Of a stretch of 64,000 bases of DNA, positions 1-12,000 are shown piece after piece. The notes beneath the pieces are model-generated. The model saw only the letters and a program-made list of their open reading frames with translations, made no database searches and was not told the DNA's origin. The stretch's first letter is position 1. The number at the start of each line of letters is the position of its first letter. The position numbers and the translations under genes were made by a program. Source of the stretch: Mesaphorura yosii (lineage: Eukaryota; Arthropoda; Collembola; Poduromorpha; Tullbergiidae); contig WIXG01000063.1 of the NCBI GenBank assembly GCA_009869945.1, forward strand, positions 186,001 through 250,000, in the 5' to 3' direction.

Positions 1-229
1 GCAAAACAATCTCATGTGGTGTGAGTCCGGGTCCCCAGATTAAAGTTTTCTTCGGGTCCACGGCCTGCTTGGGCGTTTCCTCCTCTTCTGGCTTTAACTT
101 AAACAGCAGTGACGCTTCTTCAATGTCAACTTCATTATTTGCATCCAGCCCATCCTTAGTGCTACGGCCGGGGTAGTATGATAAAATCACTGCATAGAGG
201 ACGATTGTTGAAAGGATGTGATTTTTCAT
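1..229 (-). CDS. POGLUT2/3 (KDELC)-like protein, first exon, partial
   Basis: The first 76 codons of a minus-strand gene running off the left edge. The ATG at 229 opens a hydrophobic leader (MKNHILSTIVLYAVILSYY), which looks like an ER signal peptide. After an acidic linker comes KKTLIWGPGLTPHEIVL. This resembles the start of the filamin-type domain of the KDEL-containing protein O-glucosyltransferases POGLUT2/POGLUT3, where a V/I-WGPGL motif precedes a VLP-type strand. Family members are soluble ER enzymes that O-glucosylate EGF repeats; the transferase domain would lie outside the window. The assignment rests on one short motif plus the signal peptide, so it is good but not certain. The frame is open to the window edge. 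Confidence 0.7.
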   Translation of the reverse strand, partial: MKNHILSTIVLYAVILSYYPGRSTKDGLDANNEVDIEEASLLFKLKPEEEETPKQAVDPKKTLIWGPGLTPHEIVL

Positions 230-1235
230 TGCAGCTTGAGCGTATCAGAAAGTCTTCCAAGCATCGTAGGCCCCACTATCAACTTCATATCTTGTGAATT
301 GACATTTCCACACAGACGCAGAATACAATCTTCATCATCTCACAATTACGATGCTAAATAAGATAATTATGGATAGCCAAGCAAATATTCGCTTTAGGAT
401 TGAGTTTAATAATGAACTTTCCAACTGAGACTTGACCACCGGTAATATTTTCTACAAATTACACTTTTAAGGGTAGCAGAGAGTAGGTTTTGGAGATAAA
501 CTCTTCGTTCACTCCCTCTTCGTTTCTAATTATTCCACTGTCAAGAAAGTCAAAACTTTCTATGTTCAAGCGAATTCTTTATGTGTTGGTAAACACTGCC
601 ACTTGAGCCACGTGAGGCTCAACAGAGCAATATGAAACCTTGAAACTTGTTCATAGTTTCTTGCTTTGTTGATCCTGCCGCTGATGCCGTTGAACATAGT
701 GCACATTGCGCAGATTAGCGTCGGTGCGTCTTAAAAGTTAAAATTTTCAGCAATGGTCGATCGAATGCATTTATTCGGCACAACGAATTTATTCCAGTGA
801 TAAATTACAACGGCAGAAAGTAGAAATGACATGCAACGAGTTAATTAATTATTCTACTGCTACATTAAATAGGGTAACAAATCGGGTGTCGTTCAAGTTC
901 AGTTACGTGATACAAATTAGTCAAGTCGCATTTTTCCGATGAATTAGGCACAAAATAGCAGAAAAGTCGAAATTAGGCGTTTGGTTACACACCGTCAAAA
1001 TCCACACTCGCTTATCTTTCTATTGGGTACGAAACCAAGCTTAATTAGTTATACTGGCATACACGAAATGAAATGCAATTTTGTTAATTAAACTTTAGCA
1101 CATTGAGTAATGCATGTTGTGATAGTAAATATCTACGTTTAAATGGCGATTGAAAATTAAAAAGCAACACATAGAGTCCGTTGATGCGTTGTAGTCATAT
1201 CTTTGCAGTTGGGCAGCTGCCACTCGGTCGGTGCT
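230..1235. other. intergenic, no gene seen
   Basis: About 1 kb between the start of the POGLUT-like gene and the 3' end of MVB12. AT-rich, with no reading frame resembling a known protein. It should hold the POGLUT-like promoter and the MVB12 3' UTR. I could not place a TATA box or other core element with confidence. Confidence 0.6.
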
Positions 1236-2562
1236 TCACCAAGTCACACTAACTAAATCCCGCTCCGTGTGAAAGTCATAATTGTACTGAAAAGACAGCA
1301 ACATCGGCATTGTTTTATTGAATAGCCGTCTCAAACAACAATCAAAGGAAAATTGAAACATTATACCTCATTTTCAATCTCGCTTTCGGTCTTGAAATTG
1401 ATTGTAGGTTTCTTCTGGATTGGACTGAACTGTAAATTCCAAAGACAGAATGTACTACAATCTTTCAGAATCCCGTACGAATGTATACGAGAAAATTATT
1501 ACCATTGGCACCGCAGGTTTCAGAGAATCGTGGACCACGAATGGAATTCCTTCCAGCGCAGAAATTTGCGACAGTGTTGTAGAATTACTGTACTGTTTTA
1601 CTGGCGGAGGATGAGTTGGGTAAGTTGTGCTATATGCCGACGGTGAGTTCGGAACCGACCCAAAGGGGCGTGTGTCACTGATAGTACTACCATTGCTATT
1701 TCGGTCTGCAAAAGCAAAGGCGCTCAATTAACGTAATTCTCGACTCTGGTATGAAGGAGCCGCAATAAACTCACTGTTCAAGTTGAGGTCATTCATTGAT
1801 TGTTGAATATTCGGATACACTGGGTTAGTAGCTCCAGCGTTAGGCAAGATTCCGGGAAGAATTCTGTGCAAACATATAAAACGCAATGTAGCAGATGGAT
1901 GGAAACTTCCAGTTTCATTTTTCTTAAACAGTACCCGTAAGAAAGTGATGGGGAATTCAGCCGAGTAATTGCCGAAACTTTTCGGACACAAAAATGCATC
2001 CCATTTATGTCACTGCATTGCAAAAACGATTTCAGATTAGCGTAGAAATTAGCACGCTAAAAAGGGGTGACTTACCCAACGTGGTCAAAGCCATCCGGAA
2101 ATGTCGCCTTCAACTTGCCGAGTATTATTAATTCGATGATTGATTCAACGTTGCTTCGAAAATGAACTAATTTGAAGCAAAGCTGCTTCTTCTTAAAGGC
2201 TCGTTGGTTCGAGTCTACAGTTTGCTGGACAAGCGAATATCCTTCTGGTGGTAATTCTTTATCTTGCAAAATTTGTACCGATTGGACAACGTGCTCTGGG
2301 CGGCCTTGGCTCTTTGACACACAGATGTATCGTGTTATACGACGCCCAAAGAACCCATCTTTCCATAAATCTGCATCAGCTTCCGAATCATGTGTCCGTA
2401 CGATCTGAACACAAGGAAAAATAGATGACAGAACACACTAATTATGGCCAATGTTAAGAAGAAACGTGGACTTACTGGTGTGTATCCAAGCGGACATTTT
2501 GTAATATCTTCAACCACACAAATTGATGTGATGGAGCGAAATTCAGGATTCATGTGGAACAT
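1236..2562 (-). CDS. Mvb12: MVB12, ESCRT-I subunit (MABP + UMA domains)
   Basis: Subunit of ESCRT-I, which sorts ubiquitinated cargo into multivesicular bodies. My seven-exon model is 2476-2562, 2076-2404, 1935-2012, 1775-1863, 1503-1705, 1367-1429 and 1236-1286. These total 900 nt (299 aa plus stop), and every junction has GT-AG. The N-terminal MABP domain shows SITSICVVEDITKCPLGYTP, DADLWKDGFFGRRITRY and RAFKKKQLCFKLVHF, closely like insect Mvb12. After the MABP come DINGMHFCVRK and a Pro/Ser-rich linker. The C-terminal UMA domain is ALEGIPFVVHDSL, ending ESEIENE + YNYDFHTERDL, where the last intron falls between the two. A second ATG (MNPEF) lies three codons in. The 1706-1774 intron removes an in-frame TAA. 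Expected partners are TSG101, VPS28 and VPS37. The least certain join is the donor at 1934. Confidence 0.9.
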
Positions 2563-5500
2563 TTTGCTACACTCCCAGTCCCAATACTGAAGCCACCGAA
2601 GCAATTAAATCCAATCTCAGCGCGGCACTAGCACTGGGTTCTCGCTGCAACGAGGGCTGTCGGTGAATTCTGAATCTAGTCCAACAATGAATTAATTTTG
2701 ATTCAGGGACAAAAATGTTATTAAGCTGGCTGCTTCATTAAAGTCGGCCACAATACGCACAGAATTTGGCTAATCTGACAATATTGATTAGCATGATACA
2801 CACTCAGCTGTGAAATTATGATTTTACTGTGCACAATTCGCACCAGCAACCAACACAATCGAATTGAATCAGTTTATGCATACTCTACTGGTATACTTTT
2901 GTCTGGTACCTTATGCAGAAAGACAAATTAAAAGGTTGGCGCTGGACGCTGTCATCTTCGACAACCAACTGTTGACACCGTTCAGTTGAGTCGCTATATA
3001 GTCTTGTCTTAACTATTGACGGCCAAAGTTGATCGCAATCAGTGAATTCTTCTGTTAATAGAGTCCCTGACGCTAATGTGAGATTACGAAGTGGATGGAT
3101 GCATTTTCGGGTGCATATTGTAAATGGATTTTTGTTGGAACGCGACCGATTGGTGCGAGTTGATACATTAATTTAGAAGGGAATGTATGAGACAGCATTT
3201 AATTGTATCGAGACCTTCATAATTCGATAAAGATTGTTTCGAGTTTGGTGACATGAGCGAGATACGCTCAGCTTTGAGGATGAGATAGCGCATTATCAAT
3301 AAGAACAATTAGCCGGGAACATTTTCGGGAACAAATGTCTGGAAGGTTTTATGGAACAATTATCTGGGAAGCTTTTTGCTGAAAACAATTGTCTCGGAAT
3401 ATTTCTCTGAGAACAACTTTAACCCAGTCAACGCTTGCTTTTGTTAAAAGGTATTCGATGGCTAACCAGAATCCCGGCCGTATCTCTCGAATACAGGAGT
3501 AATAGAGTATAATGCATACGCGCAGTTGATACAGAAAGCCTGGTTATCACTTCATTGAGCTCTGCTCTGGTTAATATCACCAATGTCCAGTTAGTATTGT
3601 ATTGCCAAGTCATACAATTGGTATGTGCTGATTTAACTAAGCTGCCAGTATACAATATTCGCAAGCATCCGTGCCCACAAAAAATTAGCAACGTAAACAA
3701 AGCCATGTTGCATTTGTTTGTGAATTGTACATTTCCTGTACGCACCACTTTATTGCTTGAATCTCATAATCCAACCCCTGTTTGCTCAGCGCAATATCGA
3801 GCTGCTGTGCGAATTTGCTGGACAACCGACAGCGTGAGCGTGAGTCAGTCAGATGTGCGACTTTCAGTTTCATTTGAATGTGGCAAAAGACATCAACTCA
3901 CGCACGTGAATCAGTACTCAGGTTACTTTTTACATCATCAGTAGTTACCTGGTTGTTCTAGAATGTTATGATTTCAATCAATTCAGTCGTCACAGTCACA
4001 CAAGGTCACAAGTTAATCCTCTAACTGAACTTTAGCAGTGATCAGTGACGACATTGAGAACATTGCGCCTTGGACAAGATATTCGGCATGATAGCATAAA
4101 GGTGAGTTCCACTTGTCACTAAAGTTGTAATGGCAATAATCACCTGCTCTGAAGGAAATTTGATTGTCCCTACTTTCGCGATTCATGTCAGTTCATAGGA
4201 TCTATCTAGAATAGCATCTCACTCAAAGATAAAATCAGGGTACCGACGACGGGTATATCCTGCTTAATTTAATTAATGGTACCATTAACTAGCGCTTTAG
4301 AGTTTCTCTACGCTGCTGCCAAAGACAATCTTAGATTCATCATTCATCAGTGACAATGCCGAGAAGATGCACACACCCTTGAGAAAGTTATGGAAATCAG
4401 TAATGATGCGAGCCCATGTAAGCGAAGTGACCTTGATCATGAATTCGCTCGCTGAAAACCGGCTTCTTGTATTTTATATTCATGGATCTCGGATCTGTTT
4501 CGTATCAGAACAGAGTTTGCTTATCCTGATCTCTCAATGCAAACAGCATAATCACGATAAGCATTAATTTAAGACTTAATAAAGACTAGTTCATGCAAAT
4601 GTGAGAAAGAAGACAAAGATAAGAAAGCTGAAGTAGGCATTTATTAGATGTATCAGCTGTATGCATTGAGTATAACTATATTAGAGATGACCTCAGACGG
4701 ACACTGTCGTGACTAGTGACTTGAATCTCAAACAGCAATGAGCTACCGCCTCGGTAATCGTACTTTTAGCTGTGGTTTAGAAATAATATGCAGCTCACAA
4801 TCTCGTTGATGCAAAGTCATTTTTGCAACATATGCAGTAGGCTTGCTATGTGCTTGCTTGCCACTGATGATAGTGAATCATTCTAGATGCGGGACTACAC
4901 CGTGCGCATAACTGAATCATAATACGGATCCCATTCTGCCATTCTGCTGAATGAATCAATACCCATTAGCCGGTGTTTTGAGATTTCGAAATTACGATTA
5001 CGCTTGTTTTTCGTTTCTGTTTGATCAGTTAATCAACGGTAGGCAACAATTTGTGTCAAGCACGGTATTCTGCATAAGGATCATGCGTCATGCGTGTTAA
5101 GAGGTAGCCTTTGCACTTGCACTTTGGTTCCTCGTTCCGAAATGATAATTATATTATATCCGCGCTGCTTCCAGTATTAATTTCCTACACATGTGGACGC
5201 ATATGTCGAGCGAGCCGTAAGACAAAATGCCAGAATGCGAGAGTATGCGGTCAATTATTTCGTTATGTGGCAAATTCTTAACCTCAATCATTATTTCATG
5301 CAAACTTCGACTTCAAACCTAGAAGCTAAACATCACGCCGATCACGCACGTACACGAGGAGACTTCAGATTGTTCACTCAGGAAATTATTTAGGAGTTCC
5401 TAAACAACAGGAAATACCGCAGGATTGTATCTAGTTCAGTGGGTAGATCTAGAATAGGTGAATTTTCTATTCCATCAATTTTATACATCATTCTATTCTG

Positions 5501-6077
5501 ACAACGACGCAGCATTTTAGCCGAAGTTCAGCATGGAGGACAGTGTTGAAGGACTTTGGCTATTTGACTATCTTTTCCAAACGGAAGTCACTTTGATGAC
5601 AGGAACAACATTCTAATCGAACCCATAGTTGCAATTTATTAGCTTTAGTGGGCGAGACCTTGTTTACCGAATTACCCTTGACTTAGCTCTATTTCTTCTT
5701 TTCTTCTGCTAGCACAACATTTCAGGGAAACAAAATTAACTTTGGCACTATTCCAGCTGTGCGTCAACTTCTTTTTGCAATAAAAATGAAACTCTGATAC
5801 ACACGTCTTGAATTTTTCTTGGCGTGTCGGTGCAGAATCCAGAGTTGACTCGAACTCTATCAGTTTATAATTCAATCTCTTAAACGGTAATGATTTCTAA
5901 CAAATATGTTTGCATTTTGTTCGTAGAAGTTTGGTTTCACGTTTGGTAGACTTTGAAAACTTTGAATGAATGAAACCTGAGAATTGGAGGAGAAAGCAAA
6001 TAATGCCAGATAAGTAGACATCATACTGGATAAACCAGACATCAACCAGCTGACGTAGCGCTAAACAACAGAACAAG
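2563..6077. other. intergenic, 3.5 kb, no recognisable gene
   Basis: Between the divergently transcribed MVB12 and VPS13. Several open frames of 60-130 codons exist (for example 3555-3944 plus), but none has a recognisable domain, plausible splice partners or sequence unlike random AT-rich DNA. A degenerate repeat lies at about 3302-3417. This should contain both promoters, but it is longer than most spacers here, so an unrecognised non-coding RNA or fast-evolving gene is possible. Confidence 0.5.
3302..3417 (+). repeat. degenerate GAACAATT-type repeat, copy A
   Basis: Four to five imperfect units of roughly 20-30 nt. Each centres on (G)GAACAAtTgTC followed by TGGGAA/CGGGAA, for example GGAACAATTATCTGGGAA and AAAACAATTGTCTCGGAA. 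The same motif in the opposite orientation recurs near 42.8 kb and 58.7 kb. No terminal inverted repeats or target duplications are evident, so the class is unknown. Confidence 0.5.
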
Positions 6078-9000
6078 ATGGTGTTCGAAAGCGTTGTTGC
6101 CGATTTACTAAATCGTCTTCTCGGCGATTACTTTGAAAATTTCGACTCTTCAAAACTGAGTATTGGCATCTGGGGCGGTAAGTTGATACTTTTGCTTGTT
6201 ATTATTTACAAGCGGTTAATGACTGTATTGTCTTTCACTCCTCAAGGTGATGTTGTTCTCCGAGATCTCTTCCTCAAGACGTCAGCTCTCGATGACCTCG
6301 GACTGCCCTTTAAAGTGGTCGTCGGGAAGCTAGGTAATGAATGAAATACAAGCGACAGCTTCAATTCCTAATTGGAAAATCTGCAAAAATGAGCAATTAC
6401 GTTTTCAGGCACATTGACAATGAAAATTCCATGGAAGAGTCTCTACACATCTCCGGTGGAATTAGATCTAAAGGATTTGCTGCTCCTTGTGGTTCCGTCA
6501 CATTCGGTAGCGTACAATGCCGAAGCGGAACAGAATGCTGCTCATGCCGCTAAGCTGAAAGAACTCGGGCGTCTCGACGAAATTCGTAAGAAGGAGCAGG
6601 AGAAAAGGAGACACGGTAAGCGTTTCATGGCCGACGTTAGATTATCTGAAATTACCTCAGCTATTTGCCGGCATAAGCATAAGCATCCCGATTCTTGTAC
6701 AGGATCAACCCCTGCAGCTCCGGAAAATGATACGTTCGCAGAAAAGCTTATAACTCAAATAATCAAGAATGTACAGATACGCATCGAATCAATTCATGTC
6801 CGTTACGAAGACGCCGTGACCAAACCCAAAGCACCATTTGGGTTTGGAGTTGTGTTAAAGAGCTTAAAGGTCGAAACAACTGACAGTGACTGGAAACCAA
6901 AGATCATTTCAGAAATGGTGCAAACAATTCATAAGGTAAGCTTTAGCTGTTCATAATTCTATGTTGGACCAGAAACATAGGCAGGTGAAGTAAGTTGTGC
7001 ATATATTTATTGTAGATTGCAAGTTTGAATGGACTTTCACTGTACTGGAATTCCAACACGACGATCCTTAGTCTAGATCAAAGCAATCTACCCGCAGTTT
7101 TGGATAAGATGATTCAAATGATCGTCAATGATAAATCAGGATTAAAACATGGTAGTAATTCTTTTTTTAGATATTTTCCCAGCCACGGTGCCACGGATTT
7201 AACATTGCAGTTGTTGTATGTTTGTGCAGTTCTTGGACCAATCGCTTCAGATGCCAAGGTTAAACTCACACCAAGCCCAGAAAAGGGACCTTTACCGTTT
7301 TCGTTGCCAAAGGCTATAGTGGAAGTTGTAATGAGCGAATTAGCACTGGGTAAGAAATCGCCAATTCGGCAAATGCATGGCAGTATTTGTGTCACAAATC
7401 ACATTATCTTTTGACTTCGTATTTTAGGAATGACCAATCGGCAGTTTCAAGACGTTACTCAATTAGCAGACTCCATGGACTCCATGACCCGTGCCCAATA
7501 CTACCGCAAGTACCGACCGGTAAACATTACGGCATATCATGGCCACTACCGTGATTGGTGGAAATTTGCATATAAATGCATTGCGGAGGAAGACGTCAAA
7601 AGAAAGCAACGAAACTGGGACTGGAATCACATACGAGAACATTGTCAATTGCGGAAGGCTTATCATAAGGTAAATCGTACATGATGATGTAGTGAATATA
7701 ACTATTTCTAGTACACTTACTCATATAAACTTGCTTCAGGCTTACCTTGAAAAATTGACAACTCCGCCGAAAAAGAAAGTCAGCCCCCAAACTGAAGCAA
7801 CTCTTCATGATCTTGAGAAGCGTCTTGACTTGTTCAACTTAACTCTTGTTCGGAAAAACGTTGAACTGATTGTCGATCGTTTGCCACTACCGCCTGAGCC
7901 GAAGGAGACGGGCGGGTGGTTCAGTTTCACTGGTTGGTTCGGCGGAGGAAGTAATGAAAATGTTAGCACTGGCACAGGAATGGAAGACATTGCTAAGAAA
8001 TTTGAACAAGCTCTTACACCCGAAGAGAAGTCTAAGCTTTACAACGCGATTGATTATACGGAAGATTCTGGTCAAATTGATTATCCCAGAGAATATGTGG
8101 AGTACAACCTGAACTTCAACCTTATGAAGTTGCGATGCACAGTGAAGGATGAGGATAACAACTGTCAAATCATGGAACTAGTCATTGCAAATGTGGCAAC
8201 GTTGTAAGTTAACTTTAGTGAAACGTATAGACTTCTTTTCTGTACCCTTTTTTTTGTCCTCAGGGTGTCAACTCGACCAGTTAGGAATTGCTTGAAGCTG
8301 GAAGTAAACATGGGAAGCATGGAAATGGTAGGAATGGCGAGTACCGCAAAAGACGCCGCACCAAATGTTTTGACAACGAAGAAAATGGACAGCGATCATT
8401 TGTTCCAAGTCCTGTTTGAAACGAATCCGCTTGACTCTACCGTCGACCAGAGAATTTTGGTATCAGCACAACCACTGGAAATTGTATATCATTCAAAAAC
8501 AATCATCGAGTTGGTGAAATGCTTCACTCTTCCGAAGGATATACAGTTATCAAAGTTCGTATTCCCTTTCATGGTTTAACTCTTGCTTTCTTTATGTGTA
8601 ATGCTAATGTTGTATTAATTTCAAACAGATTACAAGCCCAGACACAAGCAGCGCTGAATGAATGGAAAGAACGATCGACGACTGGTTTACAATATCTGAT
8701 TGAGTCAAAGGGTGAAGTAGAATTGCGGGTTGATATCACTGCGCCATACATTTTGGTCCCCAGTGGTGGAGAGCTAGGACCCTCGAAAAGCGTCTTGATT
8801 GTAGATTTGGGCCAAATTCATTTGGCTTCTAAGCCGCGTAGTAAAATTGTATTGCCCAAGGTCACCGGACAAAGTGTGGAAGAACATCAGCAAAATGTAC
8901 TTGATAAGTCTTACGACTCCTTCAGCATTAAATTAAAGGATCTTCAGGTAAAGTAACTCTCTTCAATGAGGAATGAGTGATATGAATTCATGTTGAGTAA

Positions 9001-12000
9001 ACTCTTCTTTCTAGATTCTGCTGACGCTTCCTGATGAAGACTACAGGTCAGTGCTTGACAAGAGCCAGAAGTCGACAGGAAAAACGCAAGCAAATCATTT
9101 GTTCAAATCAAGTGATTTTGAAATCCAAGTGGATCAGTGTTTAGTTACCGATGACGTCCGCTTACCCAAACTGAAGGTTGCAGCCAGTCTTCCACTTCTA
9201 GATATTGATATTTCTGAAAATCGACTGATTGAATTGGTACAACTCCTCGTCACTCTACCACTACCTAAAGGAGATGAAAATATACCTTCTACAGTAGTAA
9301 TTGGTGATACGACAGATTCGGTGAGTTGACAACAATTGCGTTTAATTTTGTGTGAAAACTAGTGAAGAATTTTGATATTTAGTTGGCAAACAATCCGTCA
9401 CTGGCAGAAGCATATGCTGTAACTCAAATAACATTTCGGGAGACCAAAAAGAAAGAGAATCCGGAAAATGCTCTGCAATTCATTGATCTCATCATGAAGT
9501 TTAATGTCAACTGTAAGCTATAAATTCTATCGACTAAATGCGTGTCCTTATCTTGTATTAATGAATTGTACTTTGCAGCTGTCAAGTTAAAAATTAATCG
9601 AGGAATTGGACTTTCAAAGACTGCGTCAACTCCTTTAATTAAATTTGAATTGAACCAAATTCGTGTAAAATTTATAAGCAAAACGTTCGGGAATTCCGTG
9701 GACGTTGACGTAGGCGGATTAACACTAGAAGCTGTCAACAGAAAGATGCCAGGCCTTGTTGGACCTTTGTATTTGTTGAAAACTCCAATGACAGAAGGCA
9801 GCCAAACGTACTTGCTAAAGTTTCACATGTTCATGGTATGTCACAGAAAGTTTCGCTTCATTTCATATGGGAGATAGGAGTCTCATTTGAGTTGTTTTCC
9901 GCAGATAACACCAGATTGTCCTGAAAAATACGCATCTGCGATAAAACAACACATCCAGGTTGACATGTCTTCATTGGATGTGATACTACATCAAGAGGCG
10001 CTGCAGTCACTGGTCGCGTTTGCTGATCAAACATTAGAATCTTACACTAACGCACTGGAAACTATGCCGCAAATCGACGTAGAGACCGTTTCGAATGCTT
10101 CACTAAAGGATATCAGGCCTCGCCGGCAAGGTTCGTGTAAAATTATTTCGTATTTTGATGAAAATGGAAGCGCGCGTTTTACTTGTACAAAACTTGTATG
10201 CCCTAAATGTCTTTTCATTGTTAGTATCAAAATTGGAAGCGTCTGGCAAGGCAATTGCAAAAAAGTTCGTCGACAAGAAAGATATTCTCTTGCAAGTGAA
10301 TGCTCACTTGGATTCATTGACTGTTCAAATGTCGTCGGAGTCACAGAACATTGTGAAATTAATCCTCAGCAAGTTGGATATGCAATTTATGCAGAAACCT
10401 CACAAATCAGTTATCGCACTAGAGCTGACAGAGTTGAAAGTGTTAAACTTGGATTCGACGTCATGCTATAAGAACGTGAGTACTTTCTGAGTACGTGGCT
10501 TGTAGTTCGGGCGAGAAATTCTTGATTTTATCTCAGATTCTCACTGTGGATGCGGACAAAGTAATATATGTACATGTTACAATGTATAATGAGGCCACCT
10601 CAGGAAAGGATCTTTTGGAAATGAGTAAACAGGACATGAAAGTGAAGGTTAAAACTGGAAGGGCAAATATTGTATATCTGAGTTTGTTCGTCCAAGAAAT
10701 TCTTGTAAGTGTACACAGAACTCGAATGAATTTGGCACCAGTTTAAACACCTTTTTTGCTCTTCTAGAGTTTCGTGGATAAATTCCAAGCCGCAAAGGAT
10801 GCGGTAGCAGAGGCCTCCTCTGCTGCTGCAGGAGCAGCCATGGAGAATGCAGAAAAAGTGTACGCGAGTTCCAGCCGTATCGCGCTAGACATTGAACTTG
10901 ATGTAAGTGACGGCAATGACCGTCGTATCGGTATGAACTCTGACCTGTGCGTAAATTACAAATTATTCTTCCCATCCAGGCGCCAAAAATTTTGATTCCT
11001 AAGAACGGGCAACATTCGTCGGGAATATTAGCAGATTTTGGCCATCTGAAAATCAAAAATTCCTTCAAGAAAATTTGTGAGGGAGAAAACTATGTCATAG
11101 TGGATGAAATGACCATAGTTCTGGAGAAAATGAAAATGTCAAGGTGAGAGGCCTGTCTTGAATTAGGTGCTGCCTTAATTACGACTATTAATTTCATGAA
11201 TGCTTTGACTTCAACAGAGTTATTATTGACCGTGAGAAGCAGCAAATAAACGTTGAAGTGTTAATGTTGGATCCGGTGACTGCGGCTGTAACGGTTCAGC
11301 GGAACTTGTCGTCTGAGTGGTATAACGACATTCCAGATATTGCAGTAGTTGGGAAATTGGAATACGTTTTCGTGAGTCTTTTTGCATCATTAGCCTGCGC
11401 CTATAAAATAGACACTAATTCACCATTCGTTTTCTATGTTGAGTAGCTTCGGGCGAGCAAGGAAGATTACGACACTTTAATGGAGTGCTTGACCGAAAAT
11501 GTTGCGGCGCAAGCGCCACAACAGCCTCCTCCTGTTGCGGACAGCAGGCGAAGGCCGTCATCAAGTCGGAGCCGTCGAAGTTCTGGACGAGGCAGTCGAA
11601 AATGTAAGTTAGTAAATTTTGTTGAAGAGCGGCATTGCCAGATGAATTTAATTTGTCCTGTATAGCATCAGATAGTGGTCAGGGAAGAGAAGGAGCGGGT
11701 CCAGTTGTGACAAAGGCACGAGAACATGGAAAGGAATATTGCACGATGAAGTTAGATATCCTCATTGTGAAGACTGCTTTTGTTATGTATGAAGGTTCAT
11801 CGAATATGGTAAATAATTGTTGTATCGTAGAAGTTTAATCAATGAACGACGGTTTTGGTGTATTACTGTTCTTCTGCTTTCGTAGGATGGCCGTCTAGGA
11901 TTGCTTCAACGTGAGCAAAACAGTGCTTTTGCAGACTTTTCTATTGACAACATATCCGTTGGACTTACAATGTGGTCTAATGCGAACATGAACTGTGATA

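Noticed and set aside
1706-1732. A 27-nt intron in MVB12
   Set aside because: GT...AG is present but too short to splice; the upstream GTGAGT gives a 69-nt intron in the same frame, typical for this genome.
3428-3944. Overlapping open frames on both strands (106-129 codons)
   Set aside because: No domain, no signal peptide with matching downstream sequence, and no splice context; such lengths occur by chance in this composition.
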